From the NCBI GenBank assembly GCA_015232455.1, contig JADFZQ010000026.1, forward strand, positions 8,454 through 44,684: DNA of 36,231 bases, read 5' to 3'. This document shows, in pieces, positions 18,066 to 27,034 of the stretch. Position numbers and translations under genes: made by a program. How positions within the stretch are numbered: the first letter of the stretch is position 1; the number at the start of each line of letters is the position of its first letter. The stretch is from Desulfamplus sp. GTDB taxonomy: Bacteria > Desulfobacterota > Desulfobacteria > Desulfobacterales > Desulfobacteraceae. The notes beneath the pieces were generated by a model. It was not told the DNA's origin, did no database searches, and saw only the letters and a program-made list of their open reading frames with translations.

Positions 18066-18929
18066 TTATTTTTTTAATGAATTAATATATTCTATAATAG
18101 CATTAGTACCAACTATATTACCCATAGCCATTATATGAATGCCATCATAATATTGAAATACATTTTTAATAATTTCACAACATATTCCTACTCCATCTAC
18201 ACCATCTTTCATCTTTTCGATAATATAATCAGGTATATCAATTCCATCTACATTATCTTTAATATAACTTGCCATTTTAAGGCTTTTAAGAGGCATTATT
18301 CCCATAATTATAGGCTTTTTTAATGATTTTGCTTTCTGTGCAAATTTTGCAGCTTTTTCTGCATCATAGACAACTTGTGTCTGAAAAAAATCTGCACCAG
18401 CTTCGATTTTTTTCTCCATTCTTGATAATTCTCTATCAATATCTTTTGTTGTGGGGATAGCAGTACATGCAACATTAAAAGAAGTTTTTCCTCCATACTC
18501 CTTATCATTATAATCAAGACCATTATTCATCTTTTTGATTAGCCTGACTAATTCAAGAGTATTATAGTTATATACAGCTTTTGAAGATTCACTAAAAGAG
18601 CCATGTTTTGGTGGATCTCCAGTTGTAACAAGAATATTACGAATTCCAATGGAGTATGCTCCTAACAAATCTGCCTGAGTTCCAAGAAGGCTTCTATCTC
18701 TGCATGTAAAATGTGGTATTGCTTCAATATTTAATTTATGCTGAAGAATAGAACCCATCATCGTAGCATTAATTCTTAAATTTCCCATAGGGCAATCATG
18801 GATATTTATAGCGTCAAGATTTAGATAACCAGATGCTTTTTCAATAGCTTCTTCTATTTGCACTCCTTTTACAGGACCAAGTTCAGTTGTAATAACAAAT
18901 TCTTTTCCAAGTTTATTAATTAATGTCAT
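18066..18929 (-). CDS. metF: Methylenetetrahydrofolate reductase (MetF family)
   Basis: A 287-residue TIM-barrel enzyme reducing 5,10-methylene-THF to 5-methyl-THF for methionine synthesis or the Wood-Ljungdahl methyl branch. The family start VITTELGPVKG, the folate/flavin-side segments HFTCRDRS and ILVTTGDPPKHG, and GADFFQTQVVYD with KPIIMGIMPL are visible. No metV or hdr genes accompany it here, so a dedicated acetyl-CoA pathway role cannot be claimed from context. It is followed after 18 bp by a secreted LamG gene. Confidence 0.88.
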   Translation of the reverse strand: MTLINKLGKEFVITTELGPVKGVQIEEAIEKASGYLNLDAINIHDCPMGNLRINATMMGSILQHKLNIEAIPHFTCRDRSLLGTQADLLGAYSIGIRNILVTTGDPPKHGSFSESSKAVYNYNTLELVRLIKKMNNGLDYNDKEYGGKTSFNVACTAIPTTKDIDRELSRMEKKIEAGADFFQTQVVYDAEKAAKFAQKAKSLKKPIIMGIMPLKSLKMASYIKDNVDGIDIPDYIIEKMKDGVDGVGICCEIIKNVFQYYDGIHIMAMGNIVGTNAIIEYINSLKK

Positions 18930-19190
18930 GTTTATTAGCCTTTATAAGTTTGAGATATGTTGTAATTTTACAATTTCTTCATAGAGGTTTTATTAACTCT
19001 TTCTGTTTTTAACCAGAAAGATTATGATTACGTCATTATTACTTATGTTTTTTGCAGATTTCCTGCATAATTAATTTTTCATTCAATAAAACTCAAGGTG
19101 CAAATCCAAGTTTTACAGAAGGTCATTTAATTTGTTAAAAAATTTTATCATATAATTAATGGTGCGTGTAATAAAAATATTAGTTGTAAA

Positions 19191-20852
19191 GTGAAAAAAA
19201 TGAAAAACAGCAAAAAATTTGAAATAAATAGACTTCTTCAGGGTTTTTCGCCTTTTATAATCTTTGGAGTAGCTATAATCCTTGTGCCTATTTTTGTCTT
19301 AATGACTATGGATAACATAAGAGAACAAAATGGTCGCACAATTGAGAAACTCACTGGTAAAGGAATTTTTTTGATAAGGGCATTTGAAGCTGGCACAAGA
19401 ACAGGCATGTTGACTATGAGCTGGAGTGTCGCAAAAGTTCAAAGTCTTCTTACTGAAACTGCCCTTCAACCTGAAGTTGAATATATGATGATAACAGATA
19501 TTGATGGAACAATACTTGCTCATAGCGACTCTTCAAAAGTGGGGGAAAAATATGAAAATATGCCTGACATAAAGGTTCTAAAATCTGAGCCAAATAGGTT
19601 AAATTCAAAAAAAGCTAAAGCAGGCTCAAAAGAAATTGCTTCAAGTGGAACGAATTTTGATAACCTTATATGGCATAGAGAACTTCCAACTGAAAATAAT
19701 CATAAAATGTTCCAAGTTTTCAAGTGGTTTACCCCTGCCCATAGACGTTTTAGAGCTGGCAAGCCGCCAATACCATTTTGCAGCATGGTTGATGGTAAAA
19801 TAGATTGTCCCGCTGATTCTAAAGGAGGCTGTCTCAATAGCGAATTGCAATTACACCTTAGAGATATGGATTGGTTTAAAATACATTTTTTATCTCCAAA
19901 ACATGGAAAATTGCCAACAGAAAATCATCAGAATCAGATAATTTTTGCAGCTCTTGATATGTCAGAGGTTGAAATAGCCAAAGCCAAATACCTTCGTCAT
20001 GTGATTGCAATGGGTTTTATGTTTTTTGTTTTGGGTTGCACAGGTGTTGTTGGAATTATTGCATTTCAAGGATATAGGTCAGCAAGAACATCAATTTCTG
20101 AGCTAAAAGGCGAAATTGAACGAAGCCGCAGGCTTGCTGCTGTCGGCAAATTAGCCGCTGGAGTTGCACATGAAATAAGAAACCCTTTAAGTTCTATTAA
20201 AGGATTTGCCACATATTTCAAGGAACGCTACAGCAATGTGCAAGAGGATATAGAGGTTGCAGATATAATGATTCAGGAGGTAGAAAGATTAAACAGAGCA
20301 GTTACTCAACTTCTTGAATTTGCAAAGCCTCTCCCTATTATGACAAAAGAGATCAATATAAAAGAGTTGATAGCACACTCAATAAAGTTGATAGATTATG
20401 AAAAAAATCAAAAAAATATTAGTGTTAAAGTTGATTACCATTTGAACAGAGAAAGTATAATAACAGACCCTGATAGGTTAAATCAGATTTTGCTCAATCT
20501 ATACCTTAACGCATTGCAGGCAATGGAGGATAATGGGCAACTTACAATTAGAATTTATGATATGTATTGCAAGAAAATATATGATGATAATGTTCACAAA
20601 GCATATTTTGGTGATTTAAAAGATAAAATCTTAATAGAAATTACAGATACTGGTAAAGGCATTGATGAAAAAGATATGGAGCATATTTTTGATCCCTATT
20701 TTACCACCAGACCAGAAGGTAGCGGGCTGGGGCTTGCAATGGTTCACAAAACAGTTGAAGCCTTAGGCGGAGATATAAAGGTAGATAGCAAGCAAGGGAA
20801 AGGAACAACTTTCTTTATAAGATTACCATATTTATACTCTTCTCGGTCATAA
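19191..20852 (+). CDS. Membrane sensor histidine kinase (NtrB/ZraS-type)
   Basis: A 553-residue kinase. TM1 is at about 22-40, an extracytoplasmic sensor at about 42-275 with a Cache-like strand (VEYMMITDIDGTILAHSD), and TM2 at about 278-300. HisKA has phospho-acceptor H327 in AAGVAHEIRNPLSSIKG. The HATPase_c domain has LLNLYLNALQAM (N box), ITDTGKGID (G1) and GSGLGLAMV (G2). The sensor carries three cysteines, C197, C206 and C214, that could bind metal or sense redox. The start may be GTG 19191 or ATG 19200. The last six codons and stop lie within repeat copy D. The partner is the response regulator 130 bp downstream; the signal is unknown. Confidence 0.92.
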   Translation: MKKMKNSKKFEINRLLQGFSPFIIFGVAIILVPIFVLMTMDNIREQNGRTIEKLTGKGIFLIRAFEAGTRTGMLTMSWSVAKVQSLLTETALQPEVEYMMITDIDGTILAHSDSSKVGEKYENMPDIKVLKSEPNRLNSKKAKAGSKEIASSGTNFDNLIWHRELPTENNHKMFQVFKWFTPAHRRFRAGKPPIPFCSMVDGKIDCPADSKGGCLNSELQLHLRDMDWFKIHFLSPKHGKLPTENHQNQIIFAALDMSEVEIAKAKYLRHVIAMGFMFFVLGCTGVVGIIAFQGYRSARTSISELKGEIERSRRLAAVGKLAAGVAHEIRNPLSSIKGFATYFKERYSNVQEDIEVADIMIQEVERLNRAVTQLLEFAKPLPIMTKEINIKELIAHSIKLIDYEKNQKNISVKVDYHLNRESIITDPDRLNQILLNLYLNALQAMEDNGQLTIRIYDMYCKKIYDDNVHKAYFGDLKDKILIEITDTGKGIDEKDMEHIFDPYFTTRPEGSGLGLAMVHKTVEALGGDIKVDSKQGKGTTFFIRLPYLYSSRS

Positions 20853-20886
20853 GTTGATTTATAGCCAAGCGATAAATCGCACGGCT
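20833..20886. repeat. Repeat family 1, copy D, overlapping the kinase 3' end
   Basis: TATACTCTTCTCGGTCATAA matches the left end of copies A and B. The kinase stop TAA (20850-20852) is the last three bases of that motif. A nested hairpin follows: AGCC (20863-20866), GCGAT / ATCGC (20869-20880) and GGCT (20883-20886). Confidence 0.7.
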
Positions 20887-20982
20887 AAATTATAATAAAG
20901 CACATTAAAATTTCAGGGCATTAAAAAGTTAAAACATTACGATACATAATTCTAAAATTAAAATAGCTGGTTGTGTTGTATT

Positions 20983-22398
20983 ATGAACGGAAAAAATAAA
21001 ATTCTTGTTGTAGATGATGATGCGTCTCACCGCACAATGCTTAAAACTTTGATGACAAGATGGGGTTATGAGATACACCTTGCAGATGATGGCTCTTCTG
21101 GCGTTGATAAGGTGCATCAAGAACATTTTGACATTGTGCTTATGGATATGAAGATGCTTAAAATGTCAGGAATGGAGGCATTGGAAAAGATATGTAATTA
21201 TAATCCTGCTCTTCCAGTAATCATAATGACTGCTTACTCCTCAATTGAGACTGCTGTGGAGGCTCTTAAGAATGGAGCTTATGACTATATGACAAAGCCT
21301 CTTGATTTTGATAAGCTAAAATTAACAATATCCCACATAATTGAGACGATATATCTAAAAAGAGAAAATATTGATCTTAAAAAACGATTAAATCAAAATT
21401 TTAATCGCGAAAATATAATAGGTAAAAGTCCTGCAATGACAGCTCTGCTTGATACAGTTGAACTTGCAGCCCCATCTGACGCAAATATCCTTATAATTGG
21501 TGGTTCAGGCACAGGCAAGGAGCTTATTGCAAGTGCAATTCACTATAACAGCCCACGCAAAGATATGCCTTTTATACGCATTAACTGTGCAGCAATTACA
21601 GAAACATTGTTGGAGTCTGAGCTGTTTGGACATGAAAAAGGCTCTTTTACAGGTGCAGATAAAAGGCGTAAAGGAAGATTCCTTCAGGCACATGGAGGAA
21701 GTATCTTGTTAGACGAGATTGGAGAGATGAGCCTTGCTATGCAGGCAAAGCTGCTCAGAGTACTTCAAGAAAAAGAGATAACACCTGTTGGGAGTGAAGA
21801 GAATATCAGGGTAGATGTGCGTGTTATTGCTTCAACTAATCGTGATTTAAAGAAGATGGCAGCAGACGGTAGATTTAGAGATGATCTCTACTTTAGACTT
21901 AATGTTGTTACACTCGAAATTCCTCCTTTAAGCTATAGAAGTGAAGATATACCATCTTTAGCTCTGCATTTTCTCAAGCTATTTTCACAAAAAAATCATC
22001 GTGATATTAAGGGGTTTACGCCAGAAGCTATGGATTCGATGATACGATATGGTTGGCCCGGTAATGTTCGAGAGCTTATGAACTCTATTGAGAGGGCTGT
22101 AGTGCTTGCAAGGTCAGATTATCTATCTTTAGAAGACTTTCCTTTTATAACACGGCTCAATAACATTGATACCAATAGTCCTGCTATACCACAAGTTGCA
22201 CAACATACAGCTATATCTAATTCCAGTTCAACTTACATTGATACAATATCAGAAGATAGTTCTCTTGTAGATATTGAACGAGAAGCTGTTTTACGAACAC
22301 TTGAATCTGCTAATGGTAATAGGAGCGAAACGGCAAGGAGGCTTGGTATTACACGTAAAACTCTATTAAAAAAACTTAGACTTTATGGAAAAGCATGA
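20983..22398 (+). CDS. Sigma-54-dependent response regulator (NtrC/ZraR family)
   Basis: A 471-residue transcriptional activator. The receiver domain (about 1-120) has the acidic pair in VVDDDAS, phospho-acceptor Asp in IVLMDMKM, and Thr/Lys in IIMTAYSS and MTKPLDF. The AAA+ domain (about 135-370) has Walker A GGSGTGKE, ESELFGHEKGSFTGAD (GAFTGA variant GSFTGA, which contacts sigma-54) and GSILLDEIGEM. The C-terminal Fis-type helix-turn-helix is GNRSETARRLGITRKTLLKKL. I use ATG 20983; a TTG at 20971 is less likely. Target promoters are not evident: no -24/-12 element was found in the intergenic regions by eye. Confidence 0.95.
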   Translation: MNGKNKILVVDDDASHRTMLKTLMTRWGYEIHLADDGSSGVDKVHQEHFDIVLMDMKMLKMSGMEALEKICNYNPALPVIIMTAYSSIETAVEALKNGAYDYMTKPLDFDKLKLTISHIIETIYLKRENIDLKKRLNQNFNRENIIGKSPAMTALLDTVELAAPSDANILIIGGSGTGKELIASAIHYNSPRKDMPFIRINCAAITETLLESELFGHEKGSFTGADKRRKGRFLQAHGGSILLDEIGEMSLAMQAKLLRVLQEKEITPVGSEENIRVDVRVIASTNRDLKKMAADGRFRDDLYFRLNVVTLEIPPLSYRSEDIPSLALHFLKLFSQKNHRDIKGFTPEAMDSMIRYGWPGNVRELMNSIERAVVLARSDYLSLEDFPFITRLNNIDTNSPAIPQVAQHTAISNSSSTYIDTISEDSSLVDIEREAVLRTLESANGNRSETARRLGITRKTLLKKLRLYGKA

Positions 22399-22427
22399 TG
22401 TTTTATTTGCAATATATGAATATACAT

Positions 22428-22452
22428 AAAAAAGTTTTAGTATGACTTTTTT
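22428..22452. terminator. Possible weak bidirectional terminator
   Basis: Arms AAAAAAGT (22428-22435) and ACTTTTTT (22445-22452), 30 bp after the response-regulator stop and between convergent genes. It is entirely A/T-rich and so weak. Confidence 0.3.
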
Positions 22453-22474
22453 CTACACGATTCATCTAATTTTG

Positions 22475-22603
22475 GGTAGTGCTATACAAATAATGATGGC
22501 ATTAAAATTGCCTAATTTTATAAATATCTGTTTTTTAAATAATATAAAGCACCAATTTTTGTGATAAAATGCACGCATAAATCACTACATGCTAAGCACT
22601 ACC
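22475..22603. mobile_element. 129-bp MITE-like element with 23-bp IS1-type terminal inverted repeats
   Basis: The left end GGTAGTGCTATACAAATAAT (22475 on) and the right end GGTAGTGCTTAGCATGTAGT (minus strand from 22603) are 23 bp each and both finish TGAT. The right end is nearly identical to the sequence at 35970-35992. CTAATTT occurs a few bases outside each end (22466 and 22608), perhaps a remnant target duplication. There is no coding capacity. It lies between convergent response-regulator and BMP genes. Confidence 0.72.
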
Positions 22604-22650
22604 TAAACTAATTTCAATTTATTTCATACACTTACCTACTTTTATACTTT

Positions 22651-23829
22651 TTATTGAGGTATTATACCCTTAACATTATCCACATAATACATAATGCTCA
22701 ACAAATCTTGCTTAGAGGCACGCTCTCCAGCTTTTACCCGTTCTTTACCTGTATTGTCTTTAATTGGTCCTTGGTATGGGTCAAATGCCTCAACACCTTT
22801 TTGCATCTGCTCATATCTTTTAAGAACAAGGTCATAAGCTGTAAGTTCACCAAGATCGGAGGATTTTGTTTTCACAGCTTTTAGCTCTTTTATGAATTTT
22901 GAATTGATGATCTCATCAAAACTGCCTCCAAGAAGAGCAGCCTTTTCAGCAGCAAGCCACCACATATCTGCATTTGTCCATTTCCCACTATAAATATCCT
23001 CAAGACTTTTTACATACATTCCACCCCAATTCATAAGTTGACCAGATACGACAGAATCTTTTCCATAAGGCTGCATAGGGCTGTAGTGGCTAAATGTATA
23101 TATTTGTTTTCCTTTTTCTGTGTGAGACTGACCAACTTCGATTACAGCAGGGGTGTCTTCTGTAAATGCAAGAGCATCGCATCCTTCTCCAACTAATGAT
23201 TCTGCTGCCTCTTTTGCCTTATCTGGTCCATACCATGCGTAAGTCCATCTTACGTCAACTGATGCTTTAGGGTTTACGGCCTTAATACCAAGTGCAAATG
23301 CGTTGATATGGCGAATTAGCTCTGGTATTGGGAACGCTGCAACATAACCAACTTTATTGCTTTTAGTCAAAGCACCAGCCATCAGACCATTTAGATAATA
23401 CATCTGATAGAGATCACCAAAATATGTTCCAACATTAGGAAGATTCTTAAAACCTGAACAGTGCATGAACTTTTTGTCTGGATATTTCTGTCCAGCAGCT
23501 ATTGTAGCGTCCATGTAGCCAAAACTTGTGGTAAATACAACATCGCATTTTTGCTCTTGAATTAAGCGATCAATTATTCTTGTGCAGTCCGCATCTGAAA
23601 CTGATTCAACAATAACTGTTTCAAGCCAAGGAAGTTTAGATTCTGCAAATTTCCTACCCTGATCGTGGGCATGGGAAAAGCCATAATCTCCAACAGGTCC
23701 TACATAGATAAAACCAGCTTTAAGTTTTTTATCTGCTGCAGATGCAACACTACATAGAGATTGGAAAGTTATACCAAATACAAAAAACATACAGATAGAC
23801 CAAATAACGATACGATTAAAAACTTTCAT
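22651..23829 (-). CDS. BMP-family ABC transporter substrate-binding protein (PnrA/Med type)
   Basis: A 392-residue periplasmic binding protein. A Sec signal peptide occupies about 1-32 (core WSICMFFVFGITFQSL, cleavage near ASA-AD). The conserved family start KAGFIYVGPVGDYGFSHAHDQG is followed by VFTTSFGYMDATIAAGQKYP, YFGDLYQMYYLNGLMAGALT and VGYVAAFPIPELIRHINAFALG. Members bind nucleosides or other small organics. No lipobox is clear. No ATPase or permease gene is adjacent, so this is an orphan component. The ATG has AAGGAG. Confidence 0.9.
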   Translation of the reverse strand: MKVFNRIVIWSICMFFVFGITFQSLCSVASAADKKLKAGFIYVGPVGDYGFSHAHDQGRKFAESKLPWLETVIVESVSDADCTRIIDRLIQEQKCDVVFTTSFGYMDATIAAGQKYPDKKFMHCSGFKNLPNVGTYFGDLYQMYYLNGLMAGALTKSNKVGYVAAFPIPELIRHINAFALGIKAVNPKASVDVRWTYAWYGPDKAKEAAESLVGEGCDALAFTEDTPAVIEVGQSHTEKGKQIYTFSHYSPMQPYGKDSVVSGQLMNWGGMYVKSLEDIYSGKWTNADMWWLAAEKAALLGGSFDEIINSKFIKELKAVKTKSSDLGELTAYDLVLKRYEQMQKGVEAFDPYQGPIKDNTGKERVKAGERASKQDLLSIMYYVDNVKGIIPQ

Positions 23830-24195
23830 CTTTTTACTCCTTCTAATTGAATAATAGCTTTAGTTTACTAAATACCTTCAAATTTTAAATAAATTTTATA
23901 CCCAAACAAACCGTGTTACCTTACGATATTACAACCTTTTCAGTCAATCAAAACCTTTTGAGTAAAACAAAATGGCGTTAATACTATATCACAATTTTGT
24001 ATTATTTTTATATTTGCTCAAAATTGGAAATTAGTAAATTTTCTATCGACAGATTTATAATTTTATGCTTTAGAATAACTTCGATTTATAAAGGGCTACC
24101 TCACACAACCTTTTATCGTTATCAATAAAAAAGCCCTCTGAATAAGACAACCAGTATTATTAACAAACATCAACAAAATCATGTAAGGAGAACAC
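23830..24195. other. Divergent intergenic region between the BMP gene and mmdA
   Basis: 366 very AT-rich bases between divergent genes, so promoters for both directions must lie here. I could not assign a convincing -35/-10 pair. AACCTTTT occurs twice 18 bases apart near 23933-23960 (inside CAATCAAAACCTTTTGAG for the second), a possible half-site pair. No ORF or RNA gene was seen. Confidence 0.4.
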
Positions 24196-25746
24196 ATGGA
24201 AATCAAAGAGCTGTTAGATAAGCTCGAACAGAAAAACAGAGAAGCTACCGAAGGAGGAGGTGCTGATAGGATAATAAAGCAGCATGACTCAGGCAAGCTA
24301 ACTGCCAGAGAACGGATATACCTTCTTTTGGATAAAGGCTCTTTTGTAGAGATTGATCGTTTTAAATCTCATCGCTGCACTGATTTTGGAATGGAAGAGC
24401 AAAAATTTCCCGGAGATGGAGTTGTAACAGGTTACGGACTTATCCACGGAAAACAGACCTTTGTTTTTGCTCAAGATTTCACAATTCTTGGTGGGTCGTT
24501 ATCTCTTGCCCATTCTGAAAAAATCTGCAAAGTAATGAAAATGGCAATGAAAGTTGGGGCACCTGTAATTGGTCTTTCTGACTCAGGAGGGGCACGTATT
24601 CAAGAAGGTGTAAACAGCCTTGCTGGTTATGCTGATATTTTTCTCCAAAATGTCCTTGCATCAGGCGTAGTTCCTCAAATCACAGCAATAATGGGACCAT
24701 CAGCAGGAGGTGCTGTCTATTCACCAGCACTTACTGATTGGATTTTCATGGTTGAAAAGACAAGCCACATGTTTATTACAGGACCTGAAGTTATAAAGGC
24801 TGTAACCCGCGAAGTTGTTGATAAAGAAGATTTAGGCGGTGCAATGGCACATAACTCTGTAAGTGGAGTTGCCCATTTTGCTGCACCAGACGACAAGGCT
24901 TGTCTTGAAAAGATAAGAGAATTGATGACCTTTCTGCCACAAAACAACATGGAAGAGCCTTCAATACTGCCAACTGACGATGACCCAATGCGTCTTGATG
25001 AAAATTTAAGAAACATAGTTCCAGCAGACCCGAACCAACCTTACGATATTCGTGATGTCATTCGCTCAAGTATGGACAACAACTATTTTTTTGAAGTTCA
25101 AGAGCATTATGGAAAAAATATTGTGGTAGGTTTTGCAAGAGTTGAAGGTAAATCTGTTGGAATTATTGCAAATCAGCCAGCAGTTATGGCGGGCTGCCTT
25201 GACATTAACGCATCAATAAAAGGTGCAAGATTTGTCCGTTTTTGTGATGCCTTTAATATTCCTCTGATAATTTACGAAGATGTACCTGGATTTTTGCCAG
25301 GAACTCATCAAGAGCATGGTGGGATAATTAAACATGGTGCAAAGCTCATTTATGCCTTTTGTGAAGCTACAGTTCCACGAATTACAATCATCACAAGAAA
25401 GGCTTATGGTGGTGCATATTGCGTTATGAGTTCCAAACATATAAGAGGTGATATAAATCTTGCATATCCAACTGCTGAGATTGCTGTAATGGGTGCAGAA
25501 GGTGCTGTTAATATCATTTTCAGAAATGATATTAAAAAAGCGGAAGACCCAACCTCTGAACGCAAACGTCTTATTGAGGATTACCGCGATAAATTTGCTA
25601 ACCCTTATAAAGCAGCAGAGCTTGGATACATTGATGCAGTAATTGATCCTGCAGAAACTCGTCCAAAAATCGTTGAAGCATTAAGAATGCTTAAGAACAA
25701 ACGGGATACAAACCCACCTAAAAAACATGGTAATATTCCGTTGTAA
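24196..25746 (+). CDS. mmdA: Methylmalonyl-CoA decarboxylase alpha subunit (carboxyltransferase)
   Basis: A 516-residue biotin-dependent carboxyltransferase of the crotonase superfamily. It transfers the carboxyl group of (S)-methylmalonyl-CoA to biotin. The two halves carry the oxyanion-hole loops [19 protein letters not shown] with [15 protein letters not shown], and [20 protein letters not shown] with [14 protein letters not shown]. The closely related propionyl-CoA carboxylase beta subunit is the alternative. The neighbouring Na+-pump subunits and the lack of a biotin carboxylase favour the decarboxylase. The ATG has AAGGAG. Confidence 0.93.
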   Translation: MEIKELLDKLEQKNREATEGGGADRIIKQHDSGKLTARERIYLLLDKGSFVEIDRFKSHRCTDFGMEEQKFPGDGVVTGYGLIHGKQTFVFAQDFTILGGSLSLAHSEKICKVMKMAMKVGAPVIGLSDSGGARIQEGVNSLAGYADIFLQNVLASGVVPQITAIMGPSAGGAVYSPALTDWIFMVEKTSHMFITGPEVIKAVTREVVDKEDLGGAMAHNSVSGVAHFAAPDDKACLEKIRELMTFLPQNNMEEPSILPTDDDPMRLDENLRNIVPADPNQPYDIRDVIRSSMDNNYFFEVQEHYGKNIVVGFARVEGKSVGIIANQPAVMAGCLDINASIKGARFVRFCDAFNIPLIIYEDVPGFLPGTHQEHGGIIKHGAKLIYAFCEATVPRITIITRKAYGGAYCVMSSKHIRGDINLAYPTAEIAVMGAEGAVNIIFRNDIKKAEDPTSERKRLIEDYRDKFANPYKAAELGYIDAVIDPAETRPKIVEALRMLKNKRDTNPPKKHGNIPL

Positions 25747-25763
25747 AAATCAATATAAACTTG

Positions 25764-25815
25764 AAAATTATAGTCTATTTTTAACCATCAAAATTATAGC
25801 CTATTTTTAGTCAGA
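25764..25815 (+). repeat. Two tandem 26-bp direct repeats upstream of mmdB
   Basis: AAAATTATAG(T/C)CTATTTTTA begins copies at 25764 and 25790 with exactly 26-bp spacing. It may be a duplicated regulatory site or simple duplication. It lies in the 124-bp mmdA-mmdB gap. Confidence 0.7.
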
Positions 25816-25838
25816 ATATTAAGTAACTTACAATATTC
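25814..25838. promoter_or_regulatory. Palindrome GAATATT-N11-AATATTC upstream of mmdB
   Basis: Perfect 7-bp arms at 25814-25820 and 25832-25838 lie immediately after the tandem repeat and about 30 bp before the mmdB start. It may be an operator or a weak RNA hairpin. Confidence 0.35.
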
Positions 25839-25870
25839 TAAAATTTAATAACTTTAAGGAGAAATAAATA

Positions 25871-27019
25871 ATGTCCTGGAGTCAAGTGTTAGAGCTTATC
25901 CAAAATATTCTTATTACCCAAACTGGTATTCCACATGTTACGTGGGGACAGGGGGTAATGTTGCTTATCGGTCTGCTTTTTCTTTATCTTGCAATTGCAA
26001 AAGAGTATGAACCTTTACTTCTGCTTCCCATAGGTTTTGGGATTTTTCTTGTCAATTTTCCCCTTACACCGCTTATGGGATTTACTGAACACGGCACGCC
26101 TGAACTTATCCGTGTGTTCTACAAATATGGTGTGGAGTGGGAGGTGATACCTTGTGTTATCTTCCTTGGTCTCGGAGCTATGACCGATTTTGGTCCTCTT
26201 ATTGCCAACCCTAAAACGCTTATTATTGGTGCAGGTGCTCAACTTGGGGTTTTTGTAACCTATATTGGTGTTTTATTTTTTGGTTTTACTCTCAAGGAAG
26301 CTGCATCTGTAGGAATTATCGGTGGTGCTGACGGACCCACAACCATCTATCTAACCGCAAAACTTGCCCCACATCTTCTTGGTGCAAATGCCCTTGCTGC
26401 CTATTCTTACATGGCAATGGTTCCGCTCATTCAGCCGCCAATTATGCGTCTTATGACAACTGAAGCTCAAAGAAAGATTAAAATGAGCCAGCTTCGCTAC
26501 GTTTCACCTCGTGAAAAACTTCTTTTTCCACTTATTGCAATTACCTTGATTGTTCTTCTTATTCCAGCGGTTGCCCCTTTGATGGGCATGTTTATGTTTG
26601 GAAACCTTATGAGAGAGAGTGGTGTAGTAAAGCGTCTTTCAGATACTGCCCAAAATTCTCTTATGAATATCGTTACCATATTTTTAGGTTTATCTGTGGG
26701 AGCAACAATGAAGGCAGAAGTTTTCCTTAACTGGAAACCCCTTCTTATCTTCGGTTTTGGATTGCTCGATTTTGTAATCTGCACATTTGGAGGTATCCTG
26801 ACTGTTCACATTATGAATCTGTTTTTAAAAGATAAGATGAATCCGCTCATTGGTTCTGCTGGAGTTTCGGCAGTTCCTATGTCTGCAAGGGTATCCCATG
26901 TTGAAGGGCTTAAAGCCGATCCTAATAACTGGCTCTTGATGCACGCAATGGGTCCAAATTTGGCTGGTGTAATCGGTTCAGCCGCAGCCGCTGGCATGTT
27001 CATTGCCATGTTTCAATAG
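25871..27019 (+). CDS. mmdB: Na+-translocating decarboxylase beta subunit (MmdB/OadB/GcdB family)
   Basis: A 382-residue polytopic membrane protein that decarboxylates carboxybiotin and exports Na+. Family signatures are [58 protein letters not shown] and the C-terminal [10 protein letters not shown] with [18 protein letters not shown]. About nine to ten hydrophobic segments are visible. The conserved Asp in GGADGPT is the known Na+/proton site. The ATG follows AAGGAGAA. It is followed 15 bp on by the OadG-like subunit. Confidence 0.95.
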   Translation: MSWSQVLELIQNILITQTGIPHVTWGQGVMLLIGLLFLYLAIAKEYEPLLLLPIGFGIFLVNFPLTPLMGFTEHGTPELIRVFYKYGVEWEVIPCVIFLGLGAMTDFGPLIANPKTLIIGAGAQLGVFVTYIGVLFFGFTLKEAASVGIIGGADGPTTIYLTAKLAPHLLGANALAAYSYMAMVPLIQPPIMRLMTTEAQRKIKMSQLRYVSPREKLLFPLIAITLIVLLIPAVAPLMGMFMFGNLMRESGVVKRLSDTAQNSLMNIVTIFLGLSVGATMKAEVFLNWKPLLIFGFGLLDFVICTFGGILTVHIMNLFLKDKMNPLIGSAGVSAVPMSARVSHVEGLKADPNNWLLMHAMGPNLAGVIGSAAAAGMFIAMFQ

Positions 27020-27034
27020 GAGGGTAAGATTATT

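Noticed and set aside
19091-19130. Possible tRNA-like GGTGCAAATCC or riboswitch upstream of the histidine kinase
   Set aside because: No cloverleaf or known riboswitch consensus could be built around it.
24196-25746. Propionyl-CoA carboxylase beta subunit
   Set aside because: It is adjacent to Na+-pump beta, OadG-like and biotin carrier genes, with no biotin carboxylase, so methylmalonyl-CoA decarboxylase alpha fits better.
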